Source: Terfezia claveryi
Taxonomy: Eukaryota > Ascomycota > Pezizomycetes > Pezizales > Pezizaceae
DNA length: 64,000 nucleotides
Reading direction: 5' to 3'
Assembly (NCBI GenBank): GCA_015179025.1
Contig: WHUX01000154.1
Coordinates: 1 to 64,000 of the forward strand
In this document: piece after piece, positions 1 to 11,276 of the stretch
How positions within the stretch are numbered: the stretch's first letter is position 1
Layout of the letters: every line of letters starts with the position of its first letter
Notes under the pieces: generated by a model
Databases searched by the model: none
The model's input: only the letters and a program-made list of their open reading frames with translations
What the model was told of the DNA's origin: nothing
Made by a program: the position numbers and the translations under genes

Positions 1-2025
1 TTCCGGGTGGCTCCTCATGGACTCTTAATATGAATCCGCATATGAGAAATGAGTTTTCTTTTTCTTTTCCAAAAAAAGAAAAAAAAAGTTCCGTATCAGG
101 TAGTCGCTGAGTTGTTTACCGACTAGTGTCGCCGTTCTAGCAATTGTGGATTCAATTATCCCTGCCAGTTTAGCACACTTTACACATTAAGATCGGATGA
201 AAGCAACACAGAACCCAAAATGGTGTGCGGACCGCTTTCGGAACGTGTTGTGTGTGTTCCAGGAGTCACAGCCGGGCCCTGTCCATTGTGACTATAGTGA
301 TCTACATCTCACCGTAGTTAGTAAGAAAGTTGAGTACAATAATATTAGAGGGATTTAGCCAGCTTTCTTGTTATTGTTATGTGTATCGTTGACAGATTGA
401 TGCGTGCATCAATACAGTCGCGGTACGTACCTTCGGGTTTTTCTAATAATAAAATAAGGGAGGAGGTTACTAGTCATTGTCCCCGCATGCCACCTTGGTG
501 TCATGCAGAACTCGATGTATAAACAGACTTAGACTTGGTTGGACATATGAGTGAGGTACCTGCCGTGGTACTCGAATCTCATCAACGAATTATGGAACTG
601 GTAGACTTCATTCCCCTGGAAGTACTTGGAAGCCTCTTCGAGGGAAATTTTATAAAAATACAGTGAGGACTACTCAAGATTGTGGCTCAGCGGTAACCTA
701 GAAATGGCTATGCATATTCGCTAAGGTCATTACATCGTACATAAATGTTCAGATTACGGTACCTCAAAATGGTAGCTACGTAAGTGCTAGAACATGAGAA
801 CAAAGAAATGCAGTCTCGATCAGACCCTCGTAGAGGAAGAAATGGAGAAATACTCAAACTAAGTAAGTGATGTAACGCCATTCCTTTTATTTTTAGTGAT
901 TATTCAACGACAAGCATCTATAGTGGGATAATGTAAATAGCCTCTGGTTACGATGAGGACATTAGCCCTGGTGTCCCCATATTTCGATACCTCATGGTTA
1001 ACAGCTCCATTCACGATTATTTTTTTATTTTATTTTTAAATACTCATTACTCCTATTGGATTCACGATGATGGCCTTGGCTAGTCCAAGTCGATTGGAGA
1101 AAGAGCAATAGTCGATGGTTATGCATGTTAATCAGACATTTGATCTAGGGTAAACCAATAAGAATGAACTTTAACCAGATCCATAGATCACTCTAAAGCT
1201 ATGTTATGTTCTCGTACCCGACTACCACTACTGTTATAGAAGATGCTTGAGATGAGCTAAATTTGAAATCCTTCAACGCTATCTGGCACGGGATGCTCCA
1301 GTAGATATGTAGATCTGCATTCACACAATGTGCCATCATGACCCCACCTCTGATATAGGGTGTACAGTGTCCGGTACCACGTCCCGAGACCTGATATTGC
1401 AAATGTAGCCAATAAGAAACGAAATAAACTACAAATACTGAACACATGTAGCTTTAACAGTTGGCTCTGCACACCTCAATCCCCCAGCTATGGTAAAAGT
1501 TTGTATCTATAATTTTGTCAATGCGGGCTGGTGGTTCAAATTCACCAAATTGATTTGTTACGTATAATTACAATACCCGACATTGGGCTTCTACACACTT
1601 AACTTGCCTCGAGAATACATCATATCCAGAGTGACATGTTTTCCCCTGGGGGGAGCTCGGGTATATACACCACGATATCAGAGAGCGTCACCTAAATGTC
1701 GGTGTCAAAAGGACGGCGCGTTGGCATGTAGCTGAGTCTTCTGAGTCTTCTGATATTGAGAGCGCAACCGGAACATAATATCCCGGTCAACCTAAAGCAG
1801 AATTGGCAGTACGCCGATACACAGGCTAAGCTCATCTTGGCATGTGACACTATTGAAAGAGGAAACGAGAGCGCTGCCAGTGCTCTTTGGGTTGATCACA
1901 GGCCGGTAACTTAGGTTCCGGGGGGGTTGTGCCAACCAGACTAGTAACTTAGTAGCCAACCAGACTAGTATCTTAGCAATATGGATAATAATAATATATC
2001 ACTATGTGCATAGCTTCTAAATTTC
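1..2025. other. Intergenic, no gene recognised
   Basis: I see no open frame with family resemblance on either strand. The only structure I noticed is a short dispersed motif, GCCAACCAGACTAG, present twice at 1931-1944 and 1955-1968 and again far away near 28.6 and 29.5 kb. Confidence 0.5.
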
Positions 2026-2034
2026 ATTAGATAC
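2026..2034. repeat. Left target site duplication (9 bp) of the large DNA element
   Basis: The sequence ATTAGATAC lies directly before the left end of the 16-kb element. The same nine bases follow its right end at 18105-18113. The match falls exactly at the boundaries defined independently by the inverted ends, so chance is unlikely. Confidence 0.8.
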
Positions 2035-2190
2035 TGTTCTCGGTCCCAGACTCTTGGCGGTGATAACTTTTATCTGCAAGAGTCTGGTACTAAACTGCTC
2101 CGAAACTGCACGCGCTAGCATCTCCGAGCGTTTTGAGCTCGGAGATGCTAGCGCGTGCATAGCCTGTTTTCGGAGCTACTAGCGTTGTTT
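2035..2190. repeat. Left terminal inverted repeat region with a nested hairpin
   Basis: This is the left end of the DNA element. After the TG terminus come CCAGACTCTT and its reverse complement AAGAGTCTGG about 22 bases later. A perfect 23-bp stem follows (2107-2129 against 2137-2159) with a 7-base loop, enclosed by CTCCGAAA and TTTCGGAG. The right end has the same order of blocks. Confidence 0.75.
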
Positions 2191-2289
2191 TGAGCTGCAT
2201 ATTTCATAAGCATACACAATTGTCATAACGACAACAGCAGAATAAATGTCTACCAAAGCATTCGTTCGGGATTTCGTTCATTTGAGAAT

Positions 2290-2424
2290 GTATTATCTCT
2301 AGTTTTGAGAGTTGGACAGGATTTAGTTTGACTCGATTTGGTATTATCTTTAGTTTTGAGAGTCGGACAGGATTTGGTTTGACTCTTGATTTACAGAGGC
2401 ACTAAGAGTCTGGTCATGAGAGCA
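2290..2424 (+). repeat. Degenerate hairpin-satellite copies and an internal end-like motif
   Basis: Two diverged copies of the GAGAGTCGGAC-type unit lie at about 2300-2395. They run into an internal copy of the right-end motif, ACTAAGAGTCTGGTCATGAG, ending at 2424. This matches the right terminus at 18081-18104 and the internal copy at 4156-4179. Confidence 0.55.
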
Positions 2425-2429
2425 AGGAT

Positions 2430-2697
2430 ATCTACTGTCTTGGAGCAGCGATTTGATCTCGGAGCAAGATTTTCTGTGGCTATACTAAGTAACCTATAAG
2501 ACTAGAAAGCTAGAAAGCTTAGGTTTTCAATGGGTTGGTCTTAGTTGGAGGGGTTATGAGTATCAACTATCTACTATATTATAGTCTCGAGGCAGTAACT
2601 TGATCTCGGAGCAGCATTTACTTTGGCTATTCTAAGTAACCTATGAGACTAGAAAGCTAGAAAGCTGCTCCGGGCTCAGGTCTACATTTTAATGGGT
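2430..2697 (+). repeat. Two diverged units related to the 178-bp array
   Basis: Two segments share the core 'actagaaagctagaaagct' and the phrase 'atgggttg' with the 178-bp repeats at 4832-5614. The copies are about 155 bp apart and clearly older or more diverged than that array. Confidence 0.5.
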
Positions 2698-3905
2698 TGG
2701 TCTTAGTGAAGGTGCCTTATATGCTTGCTCCGGACAATATAGGCTTCCTCGGTGGTGTCTTATATGCTTGCTCCAGGCAATATATGCTTGCTCGGTGCCT
2801 CATATTGCTCCGGGCAACATATGCTCGCTCAGTGCCTTATATGCTTGCGCCGGACAATATTGGCTTGCTCGGTGGTGTCTTATATGCTTGCTCTAGGCAA
2901 TATATCCTTGCTCGGTGCCTCATATGCTTGCTCCGGGCAATATATTCTTGCTCAGTGCCTTATATGCTTGTTCCGGGCAATATAGGCTCGCCCAGTGCCT
3001 TATATGCTTGCTCCAGACAATATTGGCTTGCTCGGTGGTGTCTTATACGCTTGCTCTAGGCAATATGTGCTTGCTCGGTGCCTTATATACTTGCTCCGGA
3101 CAATATTGGCTTGCTCGGTGGTGTCTCATATGCTTGCTCCGGGCAACATAGGCTCGCTCAGTGCCTTATATGCTTGCTCCAGACAATATTGGCTTGCTCG
3201 GTGGTGTCTTATAGGCCTGCTCCGGGCAATATATTCTTGCTCAGTGCCTTATATGCTTGCTCCAGGCAATATATGCTTGCTCGGTGCCTCATATTGCTCC
3301 GGGCAACATATGCTCGCTCAGTGCCTTATATGCTTGCGCCGGACAATATTGGCTTGCTCGGTGGTGTCTCATATGCTTGCTCCGGGCAACATAGGCTCGC
3401 TCAGTGCCTTATATGCTTGCTCCAGACAATATTGGCTTGCTCGGTGGTGTCTTATATGCTTGCTCTAGGCAATATATCCTTGCTCGGTGCCTCATATGCT
3501 TGCTCCGGGCAATATATTCTTGCTCAGTGCCTTATATGCTTGCTCCAGGCAATATATGCTTGCTCAGTGCCTCATATGCTTGCTCCGGGCAATATAGGCT
3601 TTATAGGAGCAAGCCTGTATTTCCCGGAGCAGGCCTATAAGGCACCGAGTGAGCGTATATTGCCTAGAGCAAGCATATAAGACACTACCGAGCAAGCTAA
3701 TATTGTCTGGAGCAAGCATATAAGACACCACCGAGCAAGCCAATACTGTCCGGAGCAAGCATATAAGGCACTGAGCGAGCCTATGTTGCCCGGAGCAATA
3801 TGAGGCACCGAGCAAGCATATATTGCCTGGAGCAAGCATATAAGACACCACCGAGCAAGCCAATATTGTCCGGAGCAAGCATATAAGGCGCTGAGCAAGT
3901 ATCTA
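2698..3905. repeat. Foldback minisatellite of 40-43-bp units
   Basis: About 20 head-to-tail units run forward from about 2711 to 3600. Each contains 'atatgcttgctcc', then 'caatat', then 'gcttgctcggtg'. At about 3600 the orientation flips and about seven more units continue as reverse complements to about 3900. The array can therefore fold into a long imperfect hairpin. It is bounded by exact 22-bp inverted copies of the element end at 2035-2056 and 3906-3927. Open frames on both strands come from the repeat and are not genes. Confidence 0.85.
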
Positions 3906-4179
3906 CAAGAGTCTGGGACCGAGAACAGTGTTCCGGCAGTGTTCCGGAATGTTTTTGTTGAGATGTTCAAAAATCAATTTCCATTCAAAAACAAATACTT
4001 TTCTATATAGTATTACATATTCTGCTCCGAAGCCACTAGCGTATTGCATAGTTTCCACGCTAGTTCCTCCGAGCTCGGAGGAACTAGCGTGGCAATTTCG
4101 GAGTAGGTTACTACCAGACTCTTAGCCGTAGCACTAAAATAATTACAGCGTAGGCACTAAGAGTCTGGTCACGAGAGCA
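3906..4179. repeat. Internal extra copy of the element end
   Basis: Positions 3906-3927 are an exact reverse complement of the left terminus. Positions 3935-4179 are a direct copy, at high identity, of the right-end region 17875-18104. This copy includes a perfect 38-bp palindrome at 4055-4092 centred on GAGCTC; the 17.9-kb copy has the same palindrome with a few transitions. The element therefore contains more than two end sequences. Confidence 0.75.
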
Positions 4180-4180
4180 A

Positions 4181-4726
4181 TTACGCTCGGTGCGTTTGTG
4201 GGTAGTAGCTTGTAATATTGAGAGTCGGACGGATTTTGGTTCGACTCTCAATATTACATTACGCTCGGTGCCTTTGTGGGTAGTAGCTTGTAATATTGAG
4301 AGTCGGACGGATTTTGGTTCGACTCTCAATATTACATTACGCTCGGTGCGTTTGTGGGTAGTAGCTTGTAATATTGAGAGTCGGACGGATTTTGGTTCGA
4401 CTCTCAATATTACATTACGCTCGGTGCGTTTGTGGGTAGTAGCTTGTAATATTGAGAGTCGGACGGATTTTGGTTCGACTCTCAATATTACATTACGCTC
4501 GGTGCCTTTGTGGGTAGTAGCTTGTAATATTGAGAGTCGGACGGATTTTGGTTCGACTCTCAATATTACATTACGCTCGGTGCCTTTGTGGGTAGTAGCT
4601 TGTAATATTGAGAGTCGGACGGATTTTGGTTCGACTCTCAATATTACATTACGCTCGGTGCCTTTGTGGGTAGTAGCTTGTAATATTGAGAGTCGGACGG
4701 ATTTTGGTTCGACTCTCAATATTACA
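4181..4726. repeat. Seven-copy 78-bp satellite with an internal hairpin
   Basis: Exactly seven 78-bp units follow one another without gaps (7 x 78 = 546). The only variation I can see is one base near the start, G in units 1, 3 and 4 and C in the others. Each unit has a 17-bp inverted repeat, TGTAATATTGAGAGTCG and its complement, around a short spacer. Because 78 is a multiple of three and the unit has no stops, both strands stay open for about 190-200 codons. I do not read this as a gene. Confidence 0.9.
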
Positions 4727-4831
4727 TTCTGGGCTAGACATGGGAGAATCTATACAAAGTGTTAGATGGAAAGGTGAGAGTGGAATGAGGAAAAGTTCAG
4801 CGTTTTTATATTAACATTCCAGACTCTAGAT

Positions 4832-5614
4832 GCGGTGATGCATAGAATCATAACTATCCACTATATTATAGCTTGGGAGTGGTGATTTGACCTCAGAGGA
4901 GGCTTTTCTTTTCCTATTCATAGTGATCTATAAAACTAGAAAGCTAGAAAGCTATTCCGGACTCGAGATGTACGTACATGATGGGTTGCTCTGTTCGCGG
5001 GGGGGTTATTAGCGGTGATGCATAGGATCACAACTATCCTATATTATAGCTTGGGAGTGGTGATTTGACCTCGGAGGAGGCTTTTCTTTTCCTATTCATA
5101 GTGATCTATAAAACTAGAAAGCTAGAAAGCTATTCCGGACTCGAGATGTACGTACATGATGGGTTGCTCTGTTCGCGGGGGGTTTATTAGCGGTGATACA
5201 TAGGATCACAACTATCCTATATTATAGCTTGGGAGTGGTGATTTGACCTTGGAGGAGGCTTTTCTTTTCCTATTCATAGTGATCTATAAAACTAGAAAGC
5301 TAGAAAGCTATTCTGGACTCGAGATGTACGTACATGATGGGTTGCTCTGTTCGCGGGGGGTTTATTAGCGGTGATGCATAGGATCACAACTATCCTATAT
5401 TATAGCTTGGGAGTGGTGATTTGACCTCAGAGGAGGCTTTTCTTTTCCTATTCATAGTGATCTATAAAACTAGAAAGCTAGAAAGCTATTCCGGACTCGA
5501 GATGTACGTACATGATGGGTTGCTCTGTTTGCGGGGGGTTTATTAGTGGTGATGCATAGGATCACAACTATCCTATATTATAGCTTGGGAGTGGTGATTT
5601 GACCTCGGAGGAGG
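4832..5614 (+). repeat. Tandem array of about 4.4 units of 178-180 bp
   Basis: Units start at 4832, 5012, 5190, 5368 and 5546 with the phrase GCGGTGATGCATAG or a one-base variant. The last unit is truncated at about 5614, where the sequence changes to unique DNA before the helicase. Every full unit carries 'actagaaagctagaaagct', a palindromic GTACGTAC and a G run. No function is visible. Confidence 0.85.
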
Positions 5615-5870
5615 GGTTTTTTGGGCCAGAAATTTGGCCTTAATATTGAAATATTTATGAAGATTCTCCGAGAGCAATTGGGCTCAAGTGGATCTGTTTC
5701 TAGAGAATTGATTCACTCCACCTGTTTCGTAATAGATCTTGGGGCATGGGTATAGCGGGCTTGGCATTTTGGATTGTTGTACTCAACTGACGTTTTGCGG
5801 TCCGCTTCAATACCTGTATCAAACAGCGTACAACTCAACATCAACCCTAGACATAGGCTTCGGAGTACCT

Positions 5871-8167
5871 ATGGCATCCGAAGGTGAGGTAAGTAATAAC
5901 AGCCTCATCTTAAAATCGTTTTCCGGGGAGCTTTTCAAATGGTCGGATGAGTTGCCTTCGGACCTCTCCATTTTCGGTGGCATCAGGGCTATGATTGGGC
6001 AAGTGGCAGCGCAAACTAGCATGGCACGTGGGGTTACACTTCGAGCTATATCCTGGCAAGTCAAGGCAGCAGCCCGATTCCTAGAGGGCAAAGATCAGAT
6101 TGTTATATCTAGAACTGGGGACGGGAAGACATTCTGCTTTATATTAGCAGCTTTGTGTGCACTAGAGCAGACAATTATAGTTTTAACACCTCTGATTGCT
6201 CTACAAGATTCTCATGTGAGTTGAAGCCAAAACTCTTCCGTTCTCAGGTTAACGAGGATATACAGGTCTCGATGGCATGGAGGTATGGACTCAAGGCTGT
6301 CTCTTTGAACGCCAAATCCATTCAAGTTGATCCTACGATAGTCAGCAAAATCATTTCCGGCTATTACCAAGTCGTCTTCGTTTGTCCAGAAGTATTGACC
6401 GGGAACAATGAAATGTTTCTGAGATTCGCCAAGTCAAAGGTATTCTCTTCTCGACTGTTGGGTTTCGTAATAGATGAGGTGCATCTCTGCCATCAATGGA
6501 GGAACTTCAGAGCAGATTATACAGGTGTTGGGTTATTACGAATTTTCTTTCCCAAAGTCGCTTTCATGGGGTTATCAGCAACTATCCCTCTACATGTCCG
6601 GGGATTCATACATACAGCCCTGCGCATGCCTAAACAATGTGATCTAATACAACGATCAATTAACAGAGAGAACCTCTGTCTGTTTGCATATCCCATTCAT
6701 TCTCCATTACATAAGTTTGAGGAAATCAAGTTTTTGATACCTCGTAGGTTGATATCTATTCACTCCACTCACCAAATCAATATTCCGAAAACCATGGTAT
6801 TCGTTGATGGCCTCCGAGATGCGTGCAACATTACAACAGAGCTATCCAAGCTTATACCTAAGCATATGTTCGAAGAATATCCAGAGGCTATATTAGAGTA
6901 TAGCACTGCTATAACAAGCAAGAAAAGAGAATATAATTTGCAGAGATTCATAAAGGGTATATGTCGTATACTTGTCTGTACAGAGGCATGTGGTATGAGT
7001 ATTGATGTGCAAGATATAGAACGAATTATACAGTGGAGATTGTCCCCAAGATGCAACCTAACTACACTCTATTAACACTTCAGTCATGCTGCAAGGGACC
7101 CGGAAATCCAGGGCATTGGTATCCTTTTCTATACTTCCTACGCCGAGATTACCAGAAACCATGACAGTAATGCTCAGATTTATAAAAGAGCATGGGATGA
7201 TCCCCTTTATGAACAAGTATCTCAGGATATTATCCGCTTTGATATAGGCCTTACTTCTTCAACGGCTCTACGGTCACAGAAACGCAAAGCAGATGCACTA
7301 GGTGAGTTATTTAGTGAAGCGACCCACTCAGGTTCTGGTGCTGTTGAAGCATCGCAAGACAAACCTGGTTTTACCAAATCTGTACAACCAGGTACCTCCC
7401 AAAAGACACAAGCACTGAAGCTACCATTAATCTGCAGAGCTATACTCTCCTTTATTAATACTGCCAAGTGTAGACGGCATATCATTCTTAACTATTTCAA
7501 TGATACCTCAACACATCCTCATACCCATCCATGCTGTGATCATTGCATGCAAGATGATATCCCTTCTGAGATCAAACATTTGATTCCGATGACAGTTTAC
7601 ACATCGGGAACTGTTGTCAAAACAAAGGGAACTCGGCCTACGAAGCTACCGGAGTGCACTAAGGAGGCACTGTATGAACATATAATCACTCTGCGAAATC
7701 AGCATTGGAAGGATCAGAAAGGGAATAACAGATTTGTACCATATTCTGCGAGTGCCCTCTTAACTCAAAAAGAAACCGAAGCGATCATGGCATGAGCACC
7801 TAAGATAAAACAACCAGACCAAGTTCATCAAACTTTATTGAAAAGGCCTGCTACCTATAATGGGAAAATGAAACAAGAGTTCTTCGACCAGGTCTTTGAC
7901 GGAATCTGAACAATTGTCAACGATTAGCAGTATATAATACAAAACACTTTAGAGGACACCCAAACGCAGTCGGAACAACACCTTCCACTAACAGAGATAT
8001 TAGGGAATCCAATTCACATTAATGTGCCCATAATATCAACTGCGCAAGCCTCACAAGAATGAGTAGATTCACACAATCCCCAGCTGATAAAGAAGAGAAA
8101 AACTCGCTCAGACAAAGGAAAGAGACGAGGACCACGAAATGCAGGCACCCAAGAACAAAACCAATGA
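5871..8167 (+). pseudogene. RecQ-like DNA helicase, broken by stop codons
   Basis: This is a superfamily 2 helicase of the RecQ type, related to helicases often linked to fungal mobile elements. From ATG 5871, Walker A reads TGDGKT (about residues 82-87), preceded by a RecQ-like WQ motif. An intron follows, 6216-6265 (50 nt; an alternative acceptor at 6247 would give 32 nt). Motif II is DEVH (about residue 185) and motif III is GLSATIP. Motif VI is interrupted by TAA at 7073-7075, where the family has a glutamine. The frame then stays open through a RecQ zinc-binding region (CRR..YF..CCDHC) to TGA at 7793. Beyond that the same frame still looks coding, with stops at 7907, 7925 and 8060, to a basic KR-rich tail ending at 8165-8167. 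All four internal stops before the tail, plus the motif VI stop, are one transition away from CAA or TGG. The start is uncertain because a GGTAAGT motif follows the ATG closely. Confidence 0.8.
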
Positions 8168-8197
8168 TAGGAGAGCACAACACAAACAATCAACCAA

Positions 8198-8244
8198 GTA
8201 ATTCCGAGAGTCGAACCAAAATCCGTCCGACTCTCAAAATTACA
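8198..8244. repeat. Solo copy of the satellite hairpin between two convergent genes
   Basis: This 46-bp imperfect palindrome is the reverse complement of the hairpin inside the 78-bp satellite, with about four differences. It lies between the 3' ends of the helicase and DUF6589 genes. A 3'-end or terminator-like role is possible but only inferred from position. Confidence 0.7.
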
Positions 8245-8312
8245 AACCTCTGACATTATCTTATGCCCTTTCAGCAACTCTGTGCGATACCTTATCCCAT
8301 ACATTTATCTCA

Positions 8313-11271
8313 TCAACCCTCATTGCCCAAATCACTATCCCTTGACATGCTCAATGCATCTTCATCATCAGACATCCCGAGACTATTTATCTCAAATCCC
8401 TCCTCCTCTCTCTGTCTTTCTCGCCATCTCTCTCGACCTTCAATTCCCCATCCATACTCTACTTCACCATAATCAACATCACTATCCTCTTCATCTTCCG
8501 AATCCTCTCTAATATCAACCAAACCTATTCTTTCTTCCTCCGGGGCCATATCCATATTCTGCTCCATTTCCAAATCTATATTCTCATACTCATCACCGGG
8601 GGCCCCAGGTCGTTCTCGCAGATAACGCTCCTCCTCCTCACGGAACAGTCGATCTTCAATACATTCCGAGCTTGCATCATCGTCTCCTCTTATTCCTCCC
8701 ACTCTTTCTTTCATTATGTCATCAAGGAAGGAACCTCATGTGATTATCCGTTCACCAAGTGTAAACAGGTCCAAGGCTGGCTTCATCTCAACAGGATTAT
8801 GAACCGAACCTGCTTTCCAGCGTCCTTTTCGGAAATTACATACATCATGCTGCAAAAGCGTCCTGAAAACAACTTTACAATCCTCTTTATCGTCCATGGT
8901 TCCATGTTTATGGGAGATATCCAAAACACCTGCATACACGTAAGCTTCTTGGTACCTACGAATTTCTAGTATACTTACTAGCGAGCGGACTGATGTACTT
9001 ACTAGCGGACTGATGCACTGCCTCCTGCACCGACCGGAATAAGAATGCATTCCTGAATACTGATTTCAAAAAAAAAACCTTACTTTGCCAGTTCCTGTTC
9101 GGATTATGTTGATCTTTGACTTTTCACACCAATAACTCATTTACCTTATCAATACCCATGAATTTCATTTCTCGGCCACTCAAATTGACCAGGATATTGT
9201 TATCCCAAATATACCTGAATCTATCCATCCAAACTACCTCTTTATCGATTAACAGATTTGTAGTTGCCTTAGCATAATGATGTTTCCCAGCTCCACTGAA
9301 CCACACGCATAAAGGTTCTATATTTTTTAGCAAAGCTCCCGAGTCACCAGCACTACGAGAATCAGTATGTCTCAACTTCATATAGATATTTGCTCCAACA
9401 AAACGATAAAAATGTCTTGCAATCGGACAACTTACCTGACATTATAATGCAAGTCTCTTATCACGAAATAATGTTGCAAAAACAACAGAAAGTTCTCATA
9501 TGCTAAATCCCTTTCCCTATAAGCCACCCTCTTTATGAATGCATTCCTATCAAGCTCATCTCCGTGTCTATCCTTCTTCAAATGCTTCTCCTTCAACATT
9601 GATCCCCACTCTTTAATACCCGCGTTCTCCGCTTTCTCTCTCATAATTCTCACTGTTCTAGGAACTAAGAATCTTTGGACGACTTTCCTGCACAAATCCA
9701 CGTAATTATCTACTTTTTTCAACTCTCTCTCGAGTTCCTCCAAACAACTTGCCTTAACAATATTAGCATACTATTCTCGAAATTCCAGGTCTCTTATACC
9801 TTCAATTCTGACGCTACCGCTGCTAACGCATGTCCCTCTTCGCAGATATTAGTGAATCTCTTACAGGCATTGTATTCGGGCATCCCTGCCGTAACTCCTT
9901 TAACCACCAAAACATGCTTCAACTGACATAGAGAGCCAAGATCCATTCCATCTTCCCTTCCCCAATGTCCCCAAAACAATAAGTCTTCTGCCGCCATTTC
10001 TAAATGGAAAATCCCGTCCAGTTTTGCCAGGTAATTTAACTTGTTATGCTCAAAGTCTCTCACACGTAGCTGCTTCAATGCTGATACTTTCAACATAGTT
10101 CCCAAATCTCCCGCATGAAGAACCACTCTCCCAGCCAACCTTATCGAACTCAATCCTATTTGCTCCAACAGTTCATCAATCACTTCCGCACTGCCTTGAA
10201 TGGACGTCTCATCCTTCTCCAAGGTATCCAAGGTATTAACATCCATTCTTACACACAGAATCCTATGAATCCATTCAAACGATGGTCGGGTGTGCCCAGG
10301 TTCCCTTGCAGCCAACTCCTGCATGACTATGGGAAAATACTTCCACAATATGTCGCTCAAATGGACAACTAACCTATTGGGCATATGCTCTGCATACGAG
10401 TCCTTTGACAACAACCAATATTTATCGATTTTCGTATAGTCTGGACAACTGGCAAATAAGAACCGTCCGTCTAGGCCAAGAACCCCTTCTTCATATGCCT
10501 GAAGATCCATATAAATCCTCATCTTCTCATCAAATTCTCTCCAACTATTATCTCTAAGATCCGCTCCAATCGTGGTCTCGCCATCTGCCTCTTCTCCATT
10601 GTCCAAACCTTCTACCGATCTCAATCTCTTCTCTGGGCTTTCTTCTGTCTCGACTCTGACCACTGGATGAATTTTCTCAGGTGCTTCTGGCTTCGGTATA
10701 TATAGGAACCACATAGCAGCGCAGGTATACTGAGTCAGCACCCTTTGATTTTTCACACTTTGTCCTGTTTTATTCTCAAACATCGCATTATTATCCCACA
10801 TAAGCCCAAACGCATGTCCCTGAATGATACGCTTCTTAATCCGTTCTCCATTCGCGCTTCCCATAGCTTTTATAGTATCGCATATAGTGGTATATCCAAC
10901 ACTCAGGCCCACTCGATTTAAAACACCGATCACCCTTTTAGGAACCCCGCAAGCCTGCAGATAATATCCAATCAGGGTCTGTAAACTGTTGCACATCCTG
11001 GATCTCCCAAATGCAATCATGCTCATAACTACAGTACTTATGAATAATTTATTTCTACTCTTTCTACCCCTTTCACCCCCACCACCACCACTCTTCTTCC
11101 TTTTTCTCGAATTCGAATTGTCTAGCATCGTATCCTTGTCGCTTCCGACTGAGCATACTCCATTGATGAGCTCATATAGGCGCGGACAGTTCTGACGAAA
11201 CCTCCCACCAAGCTCTTCAAAGTTGAAATTGGTTGCAATGTCAGGCGTTATCGCCTGTACCTGGCATTTAG
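8313..11271 (-). pseudogene. DUF6589-type protein, 3' part (candidate transposase)
   Basis: This is the larger, downstream part of a gene split by the Gypsy element. From memory I recognise the fungal domain of unknown function DUF6589. Diagnostic blocks are MWDNN, HAGDLGTML, FHLEMAAEDLLFWGHWG and a C-terminal NLSGREMKFMGIDKVNELL. Introns fit at 9799-9753 (47 nt), 9435-9371 (65 nt, GAG acceptor) and about 9129-9060, all keeping phase. Joined to the 5' part, the total is 1,045 codons with one internal stop, TGA at 8736-8738, probably a former TGG. The C-terminus is acidic (residues DEEDSD near the end). Invariant-looking acidic residues (WD, GD, HLE) would suit an RNase H-fold transposase, but that is inference. 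A BED or zinc finger is not seen. Confidence 0.7.
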
Positions 11272-11276
11272 CAATG
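11272..11276. repeat. Target site duplication of the Gypsy element (left copy)
   Basis: CAATG here is repeated at 17420-17424 directly outside the other LTR. A 5-bp duplication is normal for Ty3/Gypsy integration. Confidence 0.9.

Noticed and set aside
2035..3927. A stand-alone 1.9-kb foldback element with its own target duplication
   Set aside because: The inverted ends match exactly, but the flanks (ATTAGATAC and GTGTTCCGG) do not form a duplication, so an independent insertion is not shown.
2697..3970. Overlapping open frames of 77-200 codons on both strands
   Set aside because: They are translations of the 40-43-bp minisatellite in several frames, all with the same repeated phrases; no independent coding evidence.
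2035..4179. A 2.1-kb element ending at the internal right-end copy
   Set aside because: The outside bases ATTAGATAC and ATTACGCTC match only in the first four positions; not a convincing duplication.
4111..4765. Repeat proteins of about 190-200 residues on both strands
   Set aside because: A 78-bp unit without stops is automatically open on both strands; no promoter, start context or known repeat-protein family supports it.
9416..9435. A 20-nt intron in the DUF6589 gene (GTAAGT to CAAG)
   Set aside because: Too short for spliceosomal removal; the 65-nt alternative 9435-9371 keeps frame and is preferred.
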